Source of the DNA: CAVPKN01 sp963832835
GTDB taxonomy: Bacteria > Chlamydiota > Chlamydiia > Chlamydiales > JAAKFR01
Reading direction: 5' to 3'
DNA: 64,000 nucleotides
NCBI GenBank assembly: GCA_963832835.1
Contig: CAWHVD010000001.1
Span: 434,001-498,000, forward strand
The notes beneath the pieces are model-generated. The model was not told the DNA's origin, did not search any database, and saw nothing but the letters and a program-made list of their open reading frames with translations. The translations under genes and the position numbers were made by a program. This document shows positions 1 through 8,426 of the stretch, piece by piece. Each line of letters opens with the position of its first letter. Position 1 is the stretch's first letter.

Positions 1-133
1 TGGCACTGTATAACACGCCATTTTTGAACGATCCTTTCTAGCTTAGGCGCAAAAACATAGGCTTCGAAACGATCGTCCAAATCTGTCATGTTACCCAGTG
101 CCACTTCATGGCTTTATTTTCTGGAAATGGTAT
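1..133 (-). mobile_element. Family-1 palindromic MITE, cut by window edge
   Basis: The right 133 nt of a 163-nt repeat that recurs through the window. It ends in CTGGAAATGGTAT. The first base here corresponds to base 31 of the full copies (compare 56035-56197), so about 30 nt lie outside the window. No protein is encoded. It lies just upstream of the MFS gene and could contribute hairpin structure to that leader, which is inference. Confidence 0.85.
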
Positions 134-184
134 AAATACTTCCAGGGTCGCATAAAAATATTGCCATAGAGTATCAGATGGGAT

Positions 185-1417
185 ATGGAAAAGCGTATAA
201 GGGTGTTTGCGCCTGCATTGATGGCGATTATAGTGGATGCTCTGGGCTTTGGCCTTGTCTATCCATTGATGACCGAACTTTTTGCTGGGCAAGAGGGGCT
301 ACATATGGCGGCAGGGATGTCGCTGCAGCTGCGCCATTTTTATTTGGGATTAACCTTTCTTCTGTACCCTCTGGCTGCCTTTTTTGGTGCTCCGCTGATG
401 AATGATCTTGCAGCTGTCTACGGGCGAAAAAGGATCTTGGGTTTGTGCATGGCAGGTCAAGGGATAAGCTTTCTGTTGATGGGCGTTGGCGTTGCGTTTT
501 TTAACATTGCGCTACTTCTCATCGGAAGAGCACTCTCTGGCATTATGGCAGGTAGCCAGTCTCTTGCACAAAGCGCCATCATCGATCATAGCCCTGCTGA
601 TAAAAAGGGGCACAACCTCGTGTATGTGACGATTGTGGTCGCGGCGGGTATTGTACTTGGTCCCTTAATGGGGGGTATTTTTTCCGATGAAAAACTAGTA
701 CCATGGTTTACGCTCTCCACACCTTTTTATATTGCAGCGGCACTGGCATTGTTCACCATTTTGTGGGTGACTATCCGTTTTCCCAAGGATGCTAGCTCTG
801 CAGGAAAACTGCACTGGACTCGGCCTCTCACAACCCTTTGGGAGGGATTCACGAATCCGAAGCTGCGCCCCCTGGTTCTCATTTTTTTATGCATGCAGAT
901 TGGGTTTAGTCTGTTCTATCAGATGATCCAAGTGTTTGTTTCTACAGTCTTTTCTTTTCCGACCTGGGAGATTGGTGTTTTTAACGGCTTTATGGGGATC
1001 GCATTTGTTCTAGTTGTTTTATTTGGAATCAAATATTTTCTTAGATGTTTAAGTGTAGAAAAACTTGCTTCTCTTTCTCTCCTGCTGACAGGTATTTTTT
1101 TAATCCTGCCCATGATCTACCCTCAAGAAACATTTGTTTGGCTCATGGCATTTTTAGCAGCAGGATTTAATATGATGGCTTATGGGGCATTGATGGCTTG
1201 TTTTGCAAGCTCCGTGGATGTCTCGCATCAGGGATGGGCAGTCGGGCTTTTCAGTTGCCTAGTTGGGGCGAGCTGGACGCTCACCGGATTTGCGACCAAC
1301 TTGATCAGTATCATCGGCCTGAGATGGCTCATCGCTTTAGGTGGGCTTTTCCTACTGATCAGTTATTTTTTGATGGAGCGGCGCAGCAGAGTGCAAATGG
1401 GTAATCGCTCAGGATAA
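185..1417 (+). CDS. MFS transporter (12-TM family)
   Basis: A 410-residue, strongly hydrophobic protein of the major facilitator superfamily, closest in look to the TetA/multidrug-efflux branch. The signature loop between TM2 and TM3 is visible (NDLAAVYGRKRIL, about residues 75-87). A second loop region with a positively charged helix follows near residue 200, and about 12 hydrophobic segments are present, the normal length for the family. It would be an inner-membrane proton-driven transporter, but the substrate cannot be read from the sequence. The ATG at 185 is used because the hydrophobic N-terminal helix starts directly after MEKRIRVF. The gene is flanked on both sides by family-1 repeats, which suggests an accessory position outside the conserved chlamydial block. 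Confidence 0.85.
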   Translation: MEKRIRVFAPALMAIIVDALGFGLVYPLMTELFAGQEGLHMAAGMSLQLRHFYLGLTFLLYPLAAFFGAPLMNDLAAVYGRKRILGLCMAGQGISFLLMGVGVAFFNIALLLIGRALSGIMAGSQSLAQSAIIDHSPADKKGHNLVYVTIVVAAGIVLGPLMGGIFSDEKLVPWFTLSTPFYIAAALALFTILWVTIRFPKDASSAGKLHWTRPLTTLWEGFTNPKLRPLVLIFLCMQIGFSLFYQMIQVFVSTVFSFPTWEIGVFNGFMGIAFVLVVLFGIKYFLRCLSVEKLASLSLLLTGIFLILPMIYPQETFVWLMAFLAAGFNMMAYGALMACFASSVDVSHQGWAVGLFSCLVGASWTLTGFATNLISIIGLRWLIALGGLFLLISYFLMERRSRVQMGNRSG

Positions 1418-1472
1418 TTCTAGATTCGGCAGTATTATTTCTTTACGAGCCCTTAGTCGCGAAAATTGAATT

Positions 1473-1635
1473 ATACCATTTCCAGAAAATAAAGCCAAGA
1501 AGTGGTACTGGGTAACATGACAGATTTGGATGATCGTTTCGAAGCCTATGTTTTTGCACCTAAGCGAGAAAGGATCGTTCAAAAATGGCGTGTTATACAG
1601 TGCCAATTTGTGACTTTATTCTCTGGAAATGGTAT
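1473..1635 (+). mobile_element. Family-1 palindromic MITE, complete
   Basis: A complete 163-nt copy running from ATACCATTTCCAG to CTGGAAATGGTAT. The two halves are imperfect reverse complements, so the whole element can fold into one hairpin around a short loop containing a run of A. It separates the MFS and AGCS transporter genes. A small reading frame crosses it on the minus strand but has no counterpart function. Confidence 0.9.
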
Positions 1636-1685
1636 TAGTGGATCGTTATAATACGCTCGCCCTAAATCAATAAGGACGAGGTGTT

Positions 1686-3038
1686 GTGGAGCTTTTGAAA
1701 TCTTTGGGGGATATTTTCCTCTTCGTGACGACGCTCATTGTGCTCGCTGCCAGTCTTCTTTTAACCATCAAGACCCGCTTTATTCAGTTCCGTAAAATCC
1801 CTTACATGCTGCGTCTGTTCTTTTCCTTGATGTTTAAAAGGCATGCAAAAGAGGAAGGGCCTTCGACAATTCGCGCACATAAAGCCCTTTTTGCAGCTAT
1901 GTCGACAACAATTGGTATCTCCACAATTGTTTCCCCCTTTATTGCGATGCGCCTTGGTGGTCCTGGGGCTATTTTGGGCTTTCTGCTCGCGACTTTTTTG
2001 GGTGCGGCAGTCAACTTTACCGAAGTGACTTTTGCCCTGTCCTATCGCAAGAATCACCCGACACAAGGGATGGCGGGCGGCCCGATGCAGTACCTACATG
2101 ACGAGATTCGTCCGTTTTTGGCTAAATGGTACGCCTTTTTCGCCTTTGTGCTGATGATGGGATGGTCGGCAGCGCAGGCTAATCAATTGGGCGCAATATT
2201 GAGCTCTCCACTACTCGGTAATATCCACATCCCTGTGTGGGTGACAGGCGCCTTTTTGGCAGTGGCTGTCATCATCATTTTGCTCGGTGGAATCAAGCGG
2301 ATTGCCAATCTGTCTGCGCAACTCGTTCCGTTGATGTTTTTCCTCTATGTGGGAGGTGCATTATGGATAGTAGGTGCCAATATTGGAAAACTCCCGATGA
2401 TTGCCAAGATGGTCTTTGAATCGGCTTTGGCTCCACAAGCATTTGGTAGTGGGGTAGTAGTGGGAGGCATTATTTCAGCTCTGCGCTGGGGTGTTTTCAA
2501 GGGGCTGCATTCCAACGAAGCGGGGGTAGGCTCGCAGACGATTCCGCACTCGATGTCGGAAACCGACAACCCTGTTGAACAGGGAATCCTTTCCATGGTC
2601 GCAACCTATTCTGCAGGGTGTATCTGCATTTTATCGAGCTTAGTTGCCCTGATGACCGAATCGTGGCTGAACCCTAATCTCGGACTAGGGATCGATATGG
2701 TCGCTCACTCCTTCCATAGCTACTTCTCGACGATAGGGCTGATGATTGTAGCGATCAGCGCATTCCTCTTTGCCTTTGGGACAATCCTAGGCAATAGCTT
2801 CAATGGAAGCCAGTGCTTCATTTACCTGACTAAAAACCGCTACCTGGGTGTCTACTATGTGGCTACAGGAGCATTGGTTTTTGTGGGATCGATTGTCGAT
2901 GTCGCAGCCATCTGGTCGTTTGTCGACTACATGCTGGTCCCTGTTTTAGTGCCGCATATCTTGAGTATTGTCTATTTGTCTTACAAGCAAGGCGCGCTTC
3001 TCAAACAAAGCGATTCGGTTTTAGTAGAAATTGCCTGA
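1686..3038 (+). CDS. Sodium:alanine/glycine symporter (AGCS family)
   Basis: A 450-residue inner-membrane protein of the alanine or glycine:cation symporter family (AlsT/DagA type), predicted to import alanine or glycine with sodium. The N-terminus has the family pattern of a hydrophobic helix followed by TRFIQFRKIPYM. The conserved GGPMQYL segment (about residue 130) and FKGLHSNEAGVGSQ segment (about residues 270-283) are clear. About 10-11 hydrophobic segments fit the family length. The start is a GTG at 1686, preceded at 1672-1681 by AGGACGAGGT, which works as a ribosome binding site. The MITE at 1473-1635 lies in its leader. The protein is recognised with good confidence; whether it prefers alanine, glycine or a D-amino acid is not visible. 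Confidence 0.9.
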   Translation: MELLKSLGDIFLFVTTLIVLAASLLLTIKTRFIQFRKIPYMLRLFFSLMFKRHAKEEGPSTIRAHKALFAAMSTTIGISTIVSPFIAMRLGGPGAILGFLLATFLGAAVNFTEVTFALSYRKNHPTQGMAGGPMQYLHDEIRPFLAKWYAFFAFVLMMGWSAAQANQLGAILSSPLLGNIHIPVWVTGAFLAVAVIIILLGGIKRIANLSAQLVPLMFFLYVGGALWIVGANIGKLPMIAKMVFESALAPQAFGSGVVVGGIISALRWGVFKGLHSNEAGVGSQTIPHSMSETDNPVEQGILSMVATYSAGCICILSSLVALMTESWLNPNLGLGIDMVAHSFHSYFSTIGLMIVAISAFLFAFGTILGNSFNGSQCFIYLTKNRYLGVYYVATGALVFVGSIVDVAAIWSFVDYMLVPVLVPHILSIVYLSYKQGALLKQSDSVLVEIA

Positions 3039-3364
3039 TACAAAAGTTTAATCCGATAGGCCAAGCTCAGCGGGCAAGATGGCTGTGCCCTGTGGCTCTT
3101 GCCGTAGTCTTTCAACAGGAAAGCCCGGTCCGACTGTCTCCATTTCAAAATCTTCTGGTAATAGAGTTGTATTACCTCCTCGCCTACCCATTCGGGTATA
3201 TTCTCGTCGGCTCGGCCCCGGCCAGCCAAGCCGGCCCTGAAAATTGTCACTAAAATCATCGATTTTCCAAGGGTCAGGAGTTTTGCAATTGGCTCTTTAA
3301 TAAATTTTAATATTAGATTTGCGCTCTTTAAGGAAGTCAAGTCGATAATCGAGTCGATAATAAA
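3039..3364. other. Non-coding gap between AGCS gene and TA module
   Basis: No gene is convincingly supported here. The stretch 3060-3240 is noticeably richer in G and C than its surroundings, and a long minus-strand reading frame passes through it. That frame overlaps both neighbouring genes and matches no family I recognise. After 3290 the sequence turns AT-rich and leads into the toxin-antitoxin promoter. Confidence 0.5.
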
Positions 3365-3394
3365 TTGACTGAAAGTATATATATAGTGTATACT
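3365..3394 (+). promoter_or_regulatory. Sigma-70-like promoter of the toxin-antitoxin pair
   Basis: TTGACT at 3365-3370 and TATACT at 3389-3394 are separated by 18 nt. The -10 element is about 18 nt before the antitoxin start. The spacer holds an alternating TATATATA tract that could be an operator for antitoxin autoregulation, which is usual for such modules but not shown here. Confidence 0.6.
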
Positions 3395-3412
3395 CAGAAT
3401 AAATGAGGTTGT

Positions 3413-3706
3413 ATGCAAACAAGTCACAGAAAAAAGCTATTTAAGCACGGGGGAAGTAGAGCAGTCGATCTCCCCAAGGAAGCTCGTTTAGGTTCTGAGG
3501 TCACTATTGATGTCAGGGAAGACGGAGTTTTAATTTATTCAGATCCTTTAGAAAATATGGAATCGGATCCTCAATTCCATTTATTCATTGAGGCATTATT
3601 TCAGCATGCCATGAAACATCCAGAGGAACTTAAGAATCTTGAAGAGGTATGGGATGAAGAGTGGGATGCATTGCTTGAAGGGGTAGATGGTGGAGAAGAA
3701 ATCTAA
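3413..3706 (+). CDS. AbrB/PrlF-type antitoxin
   Basis: A 97-residue protein with an N-terminal swapped-hairpin AbrB/MazE-like DNA-binding segment (RKKLFKHGGSRAVDLPKEARL, then GSEVTIDVREDGVLIY, about residues 6-43). An acidic C-terminal tail is rich in Glu, Asp and Trp, as expected for a segment that wraps a toxin. It is the first gene of a two-gene unit, and its last 20 nt overlap the toxin gene, the normal order for antitoxin then toxin. A GAGG ribosome binding site lies a few bases before the ATG. It should repress its own promoter at 3365-3394. The family call rests on motif and context; a MazE-like partner is the alternative. Confidence 0.75.
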   Translation: MQTSHRKKLFKHGGSRAVDLPKEARLGSEVTIDVREDGVLIYSDPLENMESDPQFHLFIEALFQHAMKHPEELKNLEEVWDEEWDALLEGVDGGEEI

Positions 3707-4142
3707 ATATCTACTGAAATGTCACAAACATTATACGTTTAGGATTAATTCACTGAAGCAAGAAATACGGAAATTAAAGAGCTCTCTTGATCGGGAAGCA
3801 TTTCTTCAACACCCAGAGGTAAAATTTGCATCCCGTCTTAAGCAAGCCACTGAAGAAATCATTCCGGAAGATCCCAACAAAAGAGAATATCAGTTGCGCG
3901 ATGACCTTAAGAAATACCGTCGATACAAACGGGGTTTACAAAGATATCGATTGTTTTTTGCCTTCGCCTCAAAGCCCCCTGTAATCCTTTATCTTTACAT
4001 AAATGACAAATCCTCACTTAGAAAGGATGGAGATAAGAACGATCCCTACGCGATTTTTAGTAAATTAGTTGAGCAAAAAAAAATTTCGCATGATCCTAAT
4101 GATCCAACCATTCAACACTGGATCACAGAGCTGCAAAATTAA
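3687..4142 (+). CDS. YhaV-family ribonuclease toxin
   Basis: A 151-residue basic protein resembling YhaV, the toxin of the PrlF-YhaV type II system, which is a ribosome-dependent mRNA-cleaving RNase of RelE-like fold. Matching pieces are the N-terminal Lys-rich helix region, EEIIPEDPNKREYQLRD (about residues 56-72), RYRLFFAF (about residues 89-96), the YLYINDKSSLRKDG strand-loop and DPYAIFSKL near the C-terminus. The length fits the family. It overlaps the antitoxin gene by 20 nt, which suggests translational coupling. It is convergent with mcsB and its stop codon is only 8 nt from the mcsB stop. The pair lies between a transporter and the conserved chlamydial block, as an acquired module would. 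Confidence 0.8.
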   Translation: MVEKKSKYLLKCHKHYTFRINSLKQEIRKLKSSLDREAFLQHPEVKFASRLKQATEEIIPEDPNKREYQLRDDLKKYRRYKRGLQRYRLFFAFASKPPVILYLYINDKSSLRKDGDKNDPYAIFSKLVEQKKISHDPNDPTIQHWITELQN

Positions 4143-4149
4143 TGACGGC

Positions 4150-5220
4150 CTAGATCGCGAGGGTTAGTTGGCTGGCGATCTGATGAAGGAACGCAGCTCT
4201 TTTGCGGGGCAGCTCCGGAATATCGACCTTGGTCTCAAGCTGATTGATCAAATGAGCACGCCTTGAGTTGAATAAGGCTTCGTTCATGTTCAATCCAGGC
4301 GGAGCTTGAATCCAACCCACTTCAATACCGAGCTTAACGAGACTGAGGGCATTCAAGGCTTCGATGACCTCAAGCTGGTAGGAGTGGGTTAATAGTCCAA
4401 GCGCTCGGGTTACCTTGTTTTTCATTGATTCGTTATTGTTTTCCATGAGTTTCTTACGGATACCGATCTCTGCAACAACAGCCCGTGTAGCCCACATCCT
4501 CATCGTGGTGAGGATATACTCTTCTGTCAAGCCGAGTGTGCAAGTGTTGCGGGCAACCAAGATATCTCCAATCATTTCGGATGTCTTTCCTTGTAGTCCG
4601 ACAGCTTCCACCTCTTCTTCCTTTTCCTTTTCTATCAATTCGGCAAGCTCACCGGTATGGATGATAGCAGGGATATGCAGATAGAGCGAGATTGTCAGCG
4701 CCGTTCCGGCAAGCCTGGGATTGGAAGAGAGAAATCCAAAACGGGGATGAAAGGCTAAATCGAGGGTTTTGCTCAAATGCCCCTCTATCTTGGCGAGCTT
4801 ATTCCATGATTTTTCGATCTCTTGTTGGGTGTCGATCATGTTCAACTGGACGTGATCCGAGACGTTCAGTACGCCTAAAAATTCACCAGTTCCGTCGATG
4901 ACAAAGCCCTCTCCTGCATGGGCTTGATGAAAGCTATCTGCAATCAGAAAATGCTCAAGCAGAAATTCTTTTTCCAACGGTCCAAGCTCTTCTGAGCGGA
5001 ACATCTCGGGTTTATCCAATTCAGGACATTTCAAAAGACTTTCATTAATCAGAGAAAGCACTTGAACCTCGAGCGCCTTATCTAATTTATGGGGAAATTT
5101 GAATTTTTGGAGGTTGCGTGACAAAGTAAGGCCTGTTGCCAACCAGACATTGTGCGAATGTTTTTCCCAAGGGTTTTTTAAATGGAAAATCGGATCCGAT
5201 GGGGTTTTTTCCTGTTTCAT
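4150..5220 (-). CDS. mcsB: McsB-like arginine-kinase homologue with lost catalytic residues
   Basis: A 356-residue homologue of McsB, the protein-arginine kinase of the ATP:guanido phosphotransferase family that tags proteins for ClpCP. It sits directly after mcsA with an ATGA overlap, as in the mcsA-mcsB pairs of Firmicutes and Chlamydiae. The overall fold pattern is kept (LSRNLQKFKFP near residues 34-44, FHPRFGFLSSNPRLAGTA near 158-174). Several hallmark residues are changed: NEEDH becomes NVSDH (119-123), the Cys of the CPTN loop is Ser or absent (LSSNPR, 164-169), and the SSRIRLARN and RGIYGE arginines are replaced. It may therefore be a non-catalytic adaptor or an altered enzyme. Identity is well supported; activity is doubtful. 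Confidence 0.85.
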   Translation of the reverse strand: MKQEKTPSDPIFHLKNPWEKHSHNVWLATGLTLSRNLQKFKFPHKLDKALEVQVLSLINESLLKCPELDKPEMFRSEELGPLEKEFLLEHFLIADSFHQAHAGEGFVIDGTGEFLGVLNVSDHVQLNMIDTQQEIEKSWNKLAKIEGHLSKTLDLAFHPRFGFLSSNPRLAGTALTISLYLHIPAIIHTGELAELIEKEKEEEVEAVGLQGKTSEMIGDILVARNTCTLGLTEEYILTTMRMWATRAVVAEIGIRKKLMENNNESMKNKVTRALGLLTHSYQLEVIEALNALSLVKLGIEVGWIQAPPGLNMNEALFNSRRAHLINQLETKVDIPELPRKRAAFLHQIASQLTLAI

Positions 5221-5738
5221 TCTCCTCCCTCCTTACCTTCCGATTTTTCTTTGAGTGCTTGAATCTGGTCACGCAAGAAGGCAGCTTGTTCGTAGTCTTC
5301 ACGGATCAAAGTCTCGTCTAACGCTTCATTTAGGGCGATCAAACGGAGGGTAGGGCTGATTTCGCTCACGTCTCCCGGAATACGTCCTATATGGAGTGCC
5401 TGGGTCTTTTTGTTAGTGGTCAAATGTCTTGAAATCCGATTTTCTTTGAGAAGCATTTCGACTAAGGCATCGGCAAAGACTTCATAGCATACTGCACACC
5501 CAACTGGATTACCCATCCTCAAGGCTTCCAGAGTGGTACCACAATTGCCACAAGCAAGTGAGGCTTCTCCTCTCTCTTCGCTGATTCCTTCTTTGCGCAC
5601 GGCGCCATAAAGCCGTTTTTCGAGATGAGGGCAATCAGCACACATGACAGTGCGCGTCATCTTGTCACCAACAATCTCGATATAACAGACATAAAGCGGT
5701 TTTTTACATTCGGAACAATCTAAAGGGCGTTCAGGCAT
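5217..5738 (-). CDS. mcsA: McsA-like zinc-finger/UVR-motif protein
   Basis: A 173-residue protein of the McsA type, the zinc-binding activator of McsB. Four CxxC pairs are visible: CSEC near the N-terminus, CADC, CGNC and CAVC. A C-terminal UvrB/UvrC-like helical hairpin follows (LNEALDETLIREDYEQAAFL region). The start is set at the ATG at 5738, directly before PERPLDCSEC; a TTG four codons upstream would add MFLN and is less likely. It overlaps mcsB by 4 nt (ATGA), so the two are translationally coupled. Because the partner McsB has lost catalytic residues, this pair may act mainly by binding Clp or substrates, which is inference. Confidence 0.85.
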   Translation of the reverse strand: MPERPLDCSECKKPLYVCYIEIVGDKMTRTVMCADCPHLEKRLYGAVRKEGISEERGEASLACGNCGTTLEALRMGNPVGCAVCYEVFADALVEMLLKENRISRHLTTNKKTQALHIGRIPGDVSEISPTLRLIALNEALDETLIREDYEQAAFLRDQIQALKEKSEGKEGGE

Positions 5739-6028
5739 ATTCAAAAACAAGTTAATAAAATTTGATCTTACTTACCCTTCAAAAAAATAGCCAAAGCTTT
5801 TTTCTATTAAAAATATTTAAAGAAGGCGGCATAGCGAACTAGAAAGCTCATCCTCGAGCACTGGCAGTATAGGTTATACGCCGAGCGAGAGATCGTCAAA
5901 ATGGAACAAAACCATCCAAAAAACCACCAAAACTCGATTTTTTCAATGGTCACATTTTAATATTGGGTGAAGGATGCTATTGTGAGTGTCCAATATCTAA
6001 TTCTCTCGGACTGAGAGAAGAAGAAATT

Positions 6029-6101
6029 GGGTCTTGATGGACTCGAACCATCGACCCCCTCATTAAAAGTGAGGTGCTCTAACCAACTGAGCTAAAGACC
6101 C
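6029..6101 (-). tRNA. tRNA-Lys (TTT)
   Basis: A 73-nt cloverleaf on the minus strand. The acceptor stem GGGTCTT pairs with AAGACCC. The D arm GCTC...GAGC, the anticodon stem CCTCA/TGAGG with loop CTTTTAA (anticodon TTT), and the T arm GATGG-TTCGAGT-CCATC are all intact. CCA is not encoded. Confidence 0.97.
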
Positions 6102-6152
6102 GTGAAACCTAACCATAATTGGCCATAATGGCTTCTCTTAGGCGTTACTGTT

Positions 6153-6226
6153 GACCCCAAGGGGATTCGAACCCCTGTTATCGGAATGAAAATCCGGTGT
6201 CCTAGACCAGGCTAGACGATGGGGCC
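6153..6226 (-). tRNA. tRNA-Glu (TTC)
   Basis: A 74-nt cloverleaf on the minus strand. The acceptor GGCCCCA pairs with TGGGGTC (one G-T pair). The anticodon stem CCGGA/TCCGG holds the loop TTTTCAT, giving anticodon TTC. The T arm AGGGG-TTCGAAT-CCCCT is intact. It is 51 nt from tRNA-Lys on the same strand, so the two may be co-transcribed. Confidence 0.97.
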
Positions 6227-6293
6227 GGTCAAGTGAGCCAGCAAAACTGCCTCAAGTCGTAAAATCTTACAGCAGCCGGCCATTTACTGCAAA

Positions 6294-6848
6294 TCAAATG
6301 GTGGTGATCTCTTTTTCTTTATCTTCAAAAATTTTGTCGGCCATAAGGCAGAATTTATCGGTCAGCTCTTGGATTTTTTTCTCGTTCTTCTTCAGGACAT
6401 CTTCAGGAATTTCACTGGCTGCTTTCAGCTTTTTGAGGGCTTCATTGCCATCACGCCTTGCATTGCGGATGGCCACTTTTGCCTCTTCTGTTCTTTTTTT
6501 ACCCTGTTTTACCATTTCAAGGCGCGTGTTTTGATCCATCTCCGCTACTTTGATGCGCACCACATTGCCATCAACTACTGCTCGCAGGTTGAGATTAGCG
6601 GCTTCTATTCCTTTAACAATTGCATGGACATTCTTGCTATCGAATGGTGAGATGAGAAGTTGACGCGGTTCGGGAACAGAAATAGAGGCTAGCTCGGTCA
6701 GACGCATACGTGCGCCGTAAACCTCTACCATGATGGTGTCTACCATAGCAGAGTTGGCTCGTCCTGTACGGAGCCCTTTCAATTCGTGCTTCAGGTGATC
6801 CAGAGCACCGTTCATTTTCTTTTCAGTCTCTTTGAGCACATCGGTCAT
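6294..6848 (-). CDS. frr: Ribosome recycling factor
   Basis: At 184 residues this is the usual RRF length. It dissociates post-termination ribosomes together with EF-G. The N-terminal helix contains the conserved LRTGRANSAMVD segment (about residues 26-37). The central VEVYGARMRLTELASISVPEPR beta domain and the NARRDG segment of the last helices (about residues 129-134) are present. It is the last gene of a tight rpsB-tsf-pyrH-frr run on the minus strand, 11 nt after pyrH. This order is the same in many bacteria and in Chlamydia. Confidence 0.97.
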   Translation of the reverse strand: MTDVLKETEKKMNGALDHLKHELKGLRTGRANSAMVDTIMVEVYGARMRLTELASISVPEPRQLLISPFDSKNVHAIVKGIEAANLNLRAVVDGNVVRIKVAEMDQNTRLEMVKQGKKRTEEAKVAIRNARRDGNEALKKLKAASEIPEDVLKKNEKKIQELTDKFCLMADKIFEDKEKEITTI

Positions 6849-6859
6849 ATTAAAAATCC

Positions 6860-7570
6860 TTACGTGACTAACGTTCCATAGGGACGGTCGGAGAGGGCCT
6901 CCGATAAGGGTCCTTCATAAAAATTAAACACCCGGATGGGTATTTTAGCTTGCATGCATAGCGTGACAGCACTGAGGTCCATGATCCCCAGTTTTTTGTC
7001 GAGAATCTCGGTGAATGAAATCGTGGAGTATTTTTGGGCGCCTTTCTCTTTGCGAGGATCTTTGTCGTAGATCCCATCGACACGTGCCGTAGCTTTTAAA
7101 AGGATATCAGCTCGAATTTCGCAAGCCCGCAGCGCTGCACATGTGTCTGTTGTAAAATAAGGGTGTCCTGTGCCTCCGACAAGAAGGAGAACACGCCCTT
7201 TGTTAAGGTACCTATTAGCTCGTTCCCATTGGAATTTTTCGGCAACTGCAGGACACTCCAGGGCTGTCATCATACGGACATCGCTGCCGGCTTGGATAAG
7301 CGCCTGGGTGAGCACTGTGCCATTCATAAGGGTGGCAAGCATGCCCACCTGATCAGCGGGCGTTCTTTCCATTCCCCAAGAAGCTGCTTGTTGGATACCA
7401 CGGAAGATATTTCCGCCGCCGATGACAACGGCTACTTCGATATTTTGTTTTTGAAGATCGTGGATTTTACCGGCCACGCATGCAGCAGCTTCTGGGCAAA
7501 CTCCAAAGGGAAGGTCTCCCATCAAAGTTTCCCCGGATACTTTAAGCAGAACGCGCCGGTAGGGGATCAT
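6860..7570 (-). CDS. pyrH: UMP kinase
   Basis: A 236-residue bacterial UMP kinase of the amino-acid-kinase fold, converting UMP to UDP with ATP in pyrimidine nucleotide synthesis. It begins YRRVLLKVSGE (nucleotide-binding Lys and GE), has VVIGGGNIFRG at about residues 48-58, the GTGHPYFTTDT active-site segment near residue 134, and DGIYDKDPRKE near 165. Length and motifs are normal. It lies 7 nt after tsf and 11 nt before frr in the translation operon. Confidence 0.97.
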   Translation of the reverse strand: MIPYRRVLLKVSGETLMGDLPFGVCPEAAACVAGKIHDLQKQNIEVAVVIGGGNIFRGIQQAASWGMERTPADQVGMLATLMNGTVLTQALIQAGSDVRMMTALECPAVAEKFQWERANRYLNKGRVLLLVGGTGHPYFTTDTCAALRACEIRADILLKATARVDGIYDKDPRKEKGAQKYSTISFTEILDKKLGIMDLSAVTLCMQAKIPIRVFNFYEGPLSEALSDRPYGTLVT

Positions 7571-7577
7571 GGAGTAC

Positions 7578-8426
7578 CTATTCGCCGACCTTCCAGCGGA
7601 GGAAGTAGGCGAGCTTTAAAGTTTTGCCGATCTCTTTTCCTCGGTTGGCTACAACCTCTGCGATGGTAAGATCCGTATCTTTAATGTAATGCTGGTTGAC
7701 CAAGCAAACCTGATCAAAGTAGGCGCGTAGCTTCCCTTCGAGGATTTTTTCCACGATGTTTGCAGGTTTCCCTTGGATTTGAGCGCGAGCGATCTCTTTT
7801 TCGTGCTCGATGACTCTTTCGGGGATCTCCTCATGTGAAAGAAACTCAGGGGATTCGGCAGCGACATGCATCGCAATGTCTTTAGCCAGAGCAGCTTCGC
7901 CAGAACTACCTGCGATTTCCACTAGTGTAACTAGCTTTCCCGCACCATGAGAATAGACGGCAAGCGAAGCATTAGGTTTTTTGGGGAAAATCTCCAAACG
8001 TTTGATTTGGATGTTTTCGCCCAAGCTTTGCATGATGGTGGCACGGTATTCGTCGATGGTAAGCTTGGGGTCTTGAGAATATTTCTGCTGGACCAAATCC
8101 GCTACATCGACAGCCCCTCTGTTGCAAAGCTCTTCTGCAAGATTTTGAGCGAATTTTTGGAAATTTTCGTTTTTAGTAACGAAGTCAGTCTCGGCATTCA
8201 CCTCGACAAGAGCAATGCGCTCCGCGTTTTCGGCGATTTTAATGACCCCTTCTTTTGTTTCGCGCCCTTCTTTTTTCACAGCAGAAGCAATGCCGGCTTT
8301 GCGTAAATTCTCGATGGCAAGCTCAATGTCACCCTCAGCGGTATCGAGGGCTTCTTTACATTTTGCCATTCCCACGCCGGTGCGCTCGCGCAATTCTTTC
8401 ACCATTTGTGCTGTGACTTGAGCCAT
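7578..8426 (-). CDS. tsf: Elongation factor Ts
   Basis: A 282-residue nucleotide-exchange factor for EF-Tu. The N-terminal UBA-like domain has VKELRERTGVGMAKCKEAL (about residues 9-27). The dimerisation core contains the ALVEVNAETDFVTKNENF segment (about residues 72-89), which contacts EF-Tu. The C-terminal module and the VCLVNQHYIKD segment are also present. Length fits the Chlamydia protein. Its start codon overlaps the rpsB stop region by one base, consistent with a single rpsB-tsf transcript. Confidence 0.97.
   Translation of the reverse strand: MAQVTAQMVKELRERTGVGMAKCKEALDTAEGDIELAIENLRKAGIASAVKKEGRETKEGVIKIAENAERIALVEVNAETDFVTKNENFQKFAQNLAEELCNRGAVDVADLVQQKYSQDPKLTIDEYRATIMQSLGENIQIKRLEIFPKKPNASLAVYSHGAGKLVTLVEIAGSSGEAALAKDIAMHVAAESPEFLSHEEIPERVIEHEKEIARAQIQGKPANIVEKILEGKLRAYFDQVCLVNQHYIKDTDLTIAEVVANRGKEIGKTLKLAYFLRWKVGE

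Noticed and set aside
1409..1606. Small minus-strand frame across the MITE
   Set aside because: It is made mostly of repeat sequence. Similar frames appear in other copies only because the repeat is copied.
2981..3427. 148-codon minus-strand frame between the AGCS gene and the antitoxin
   Set aside because: It overlaps both flanking genes, has uneven composition, and matches no family I recognise. The promoter of the toxin-antitoxin pair lies inside it.
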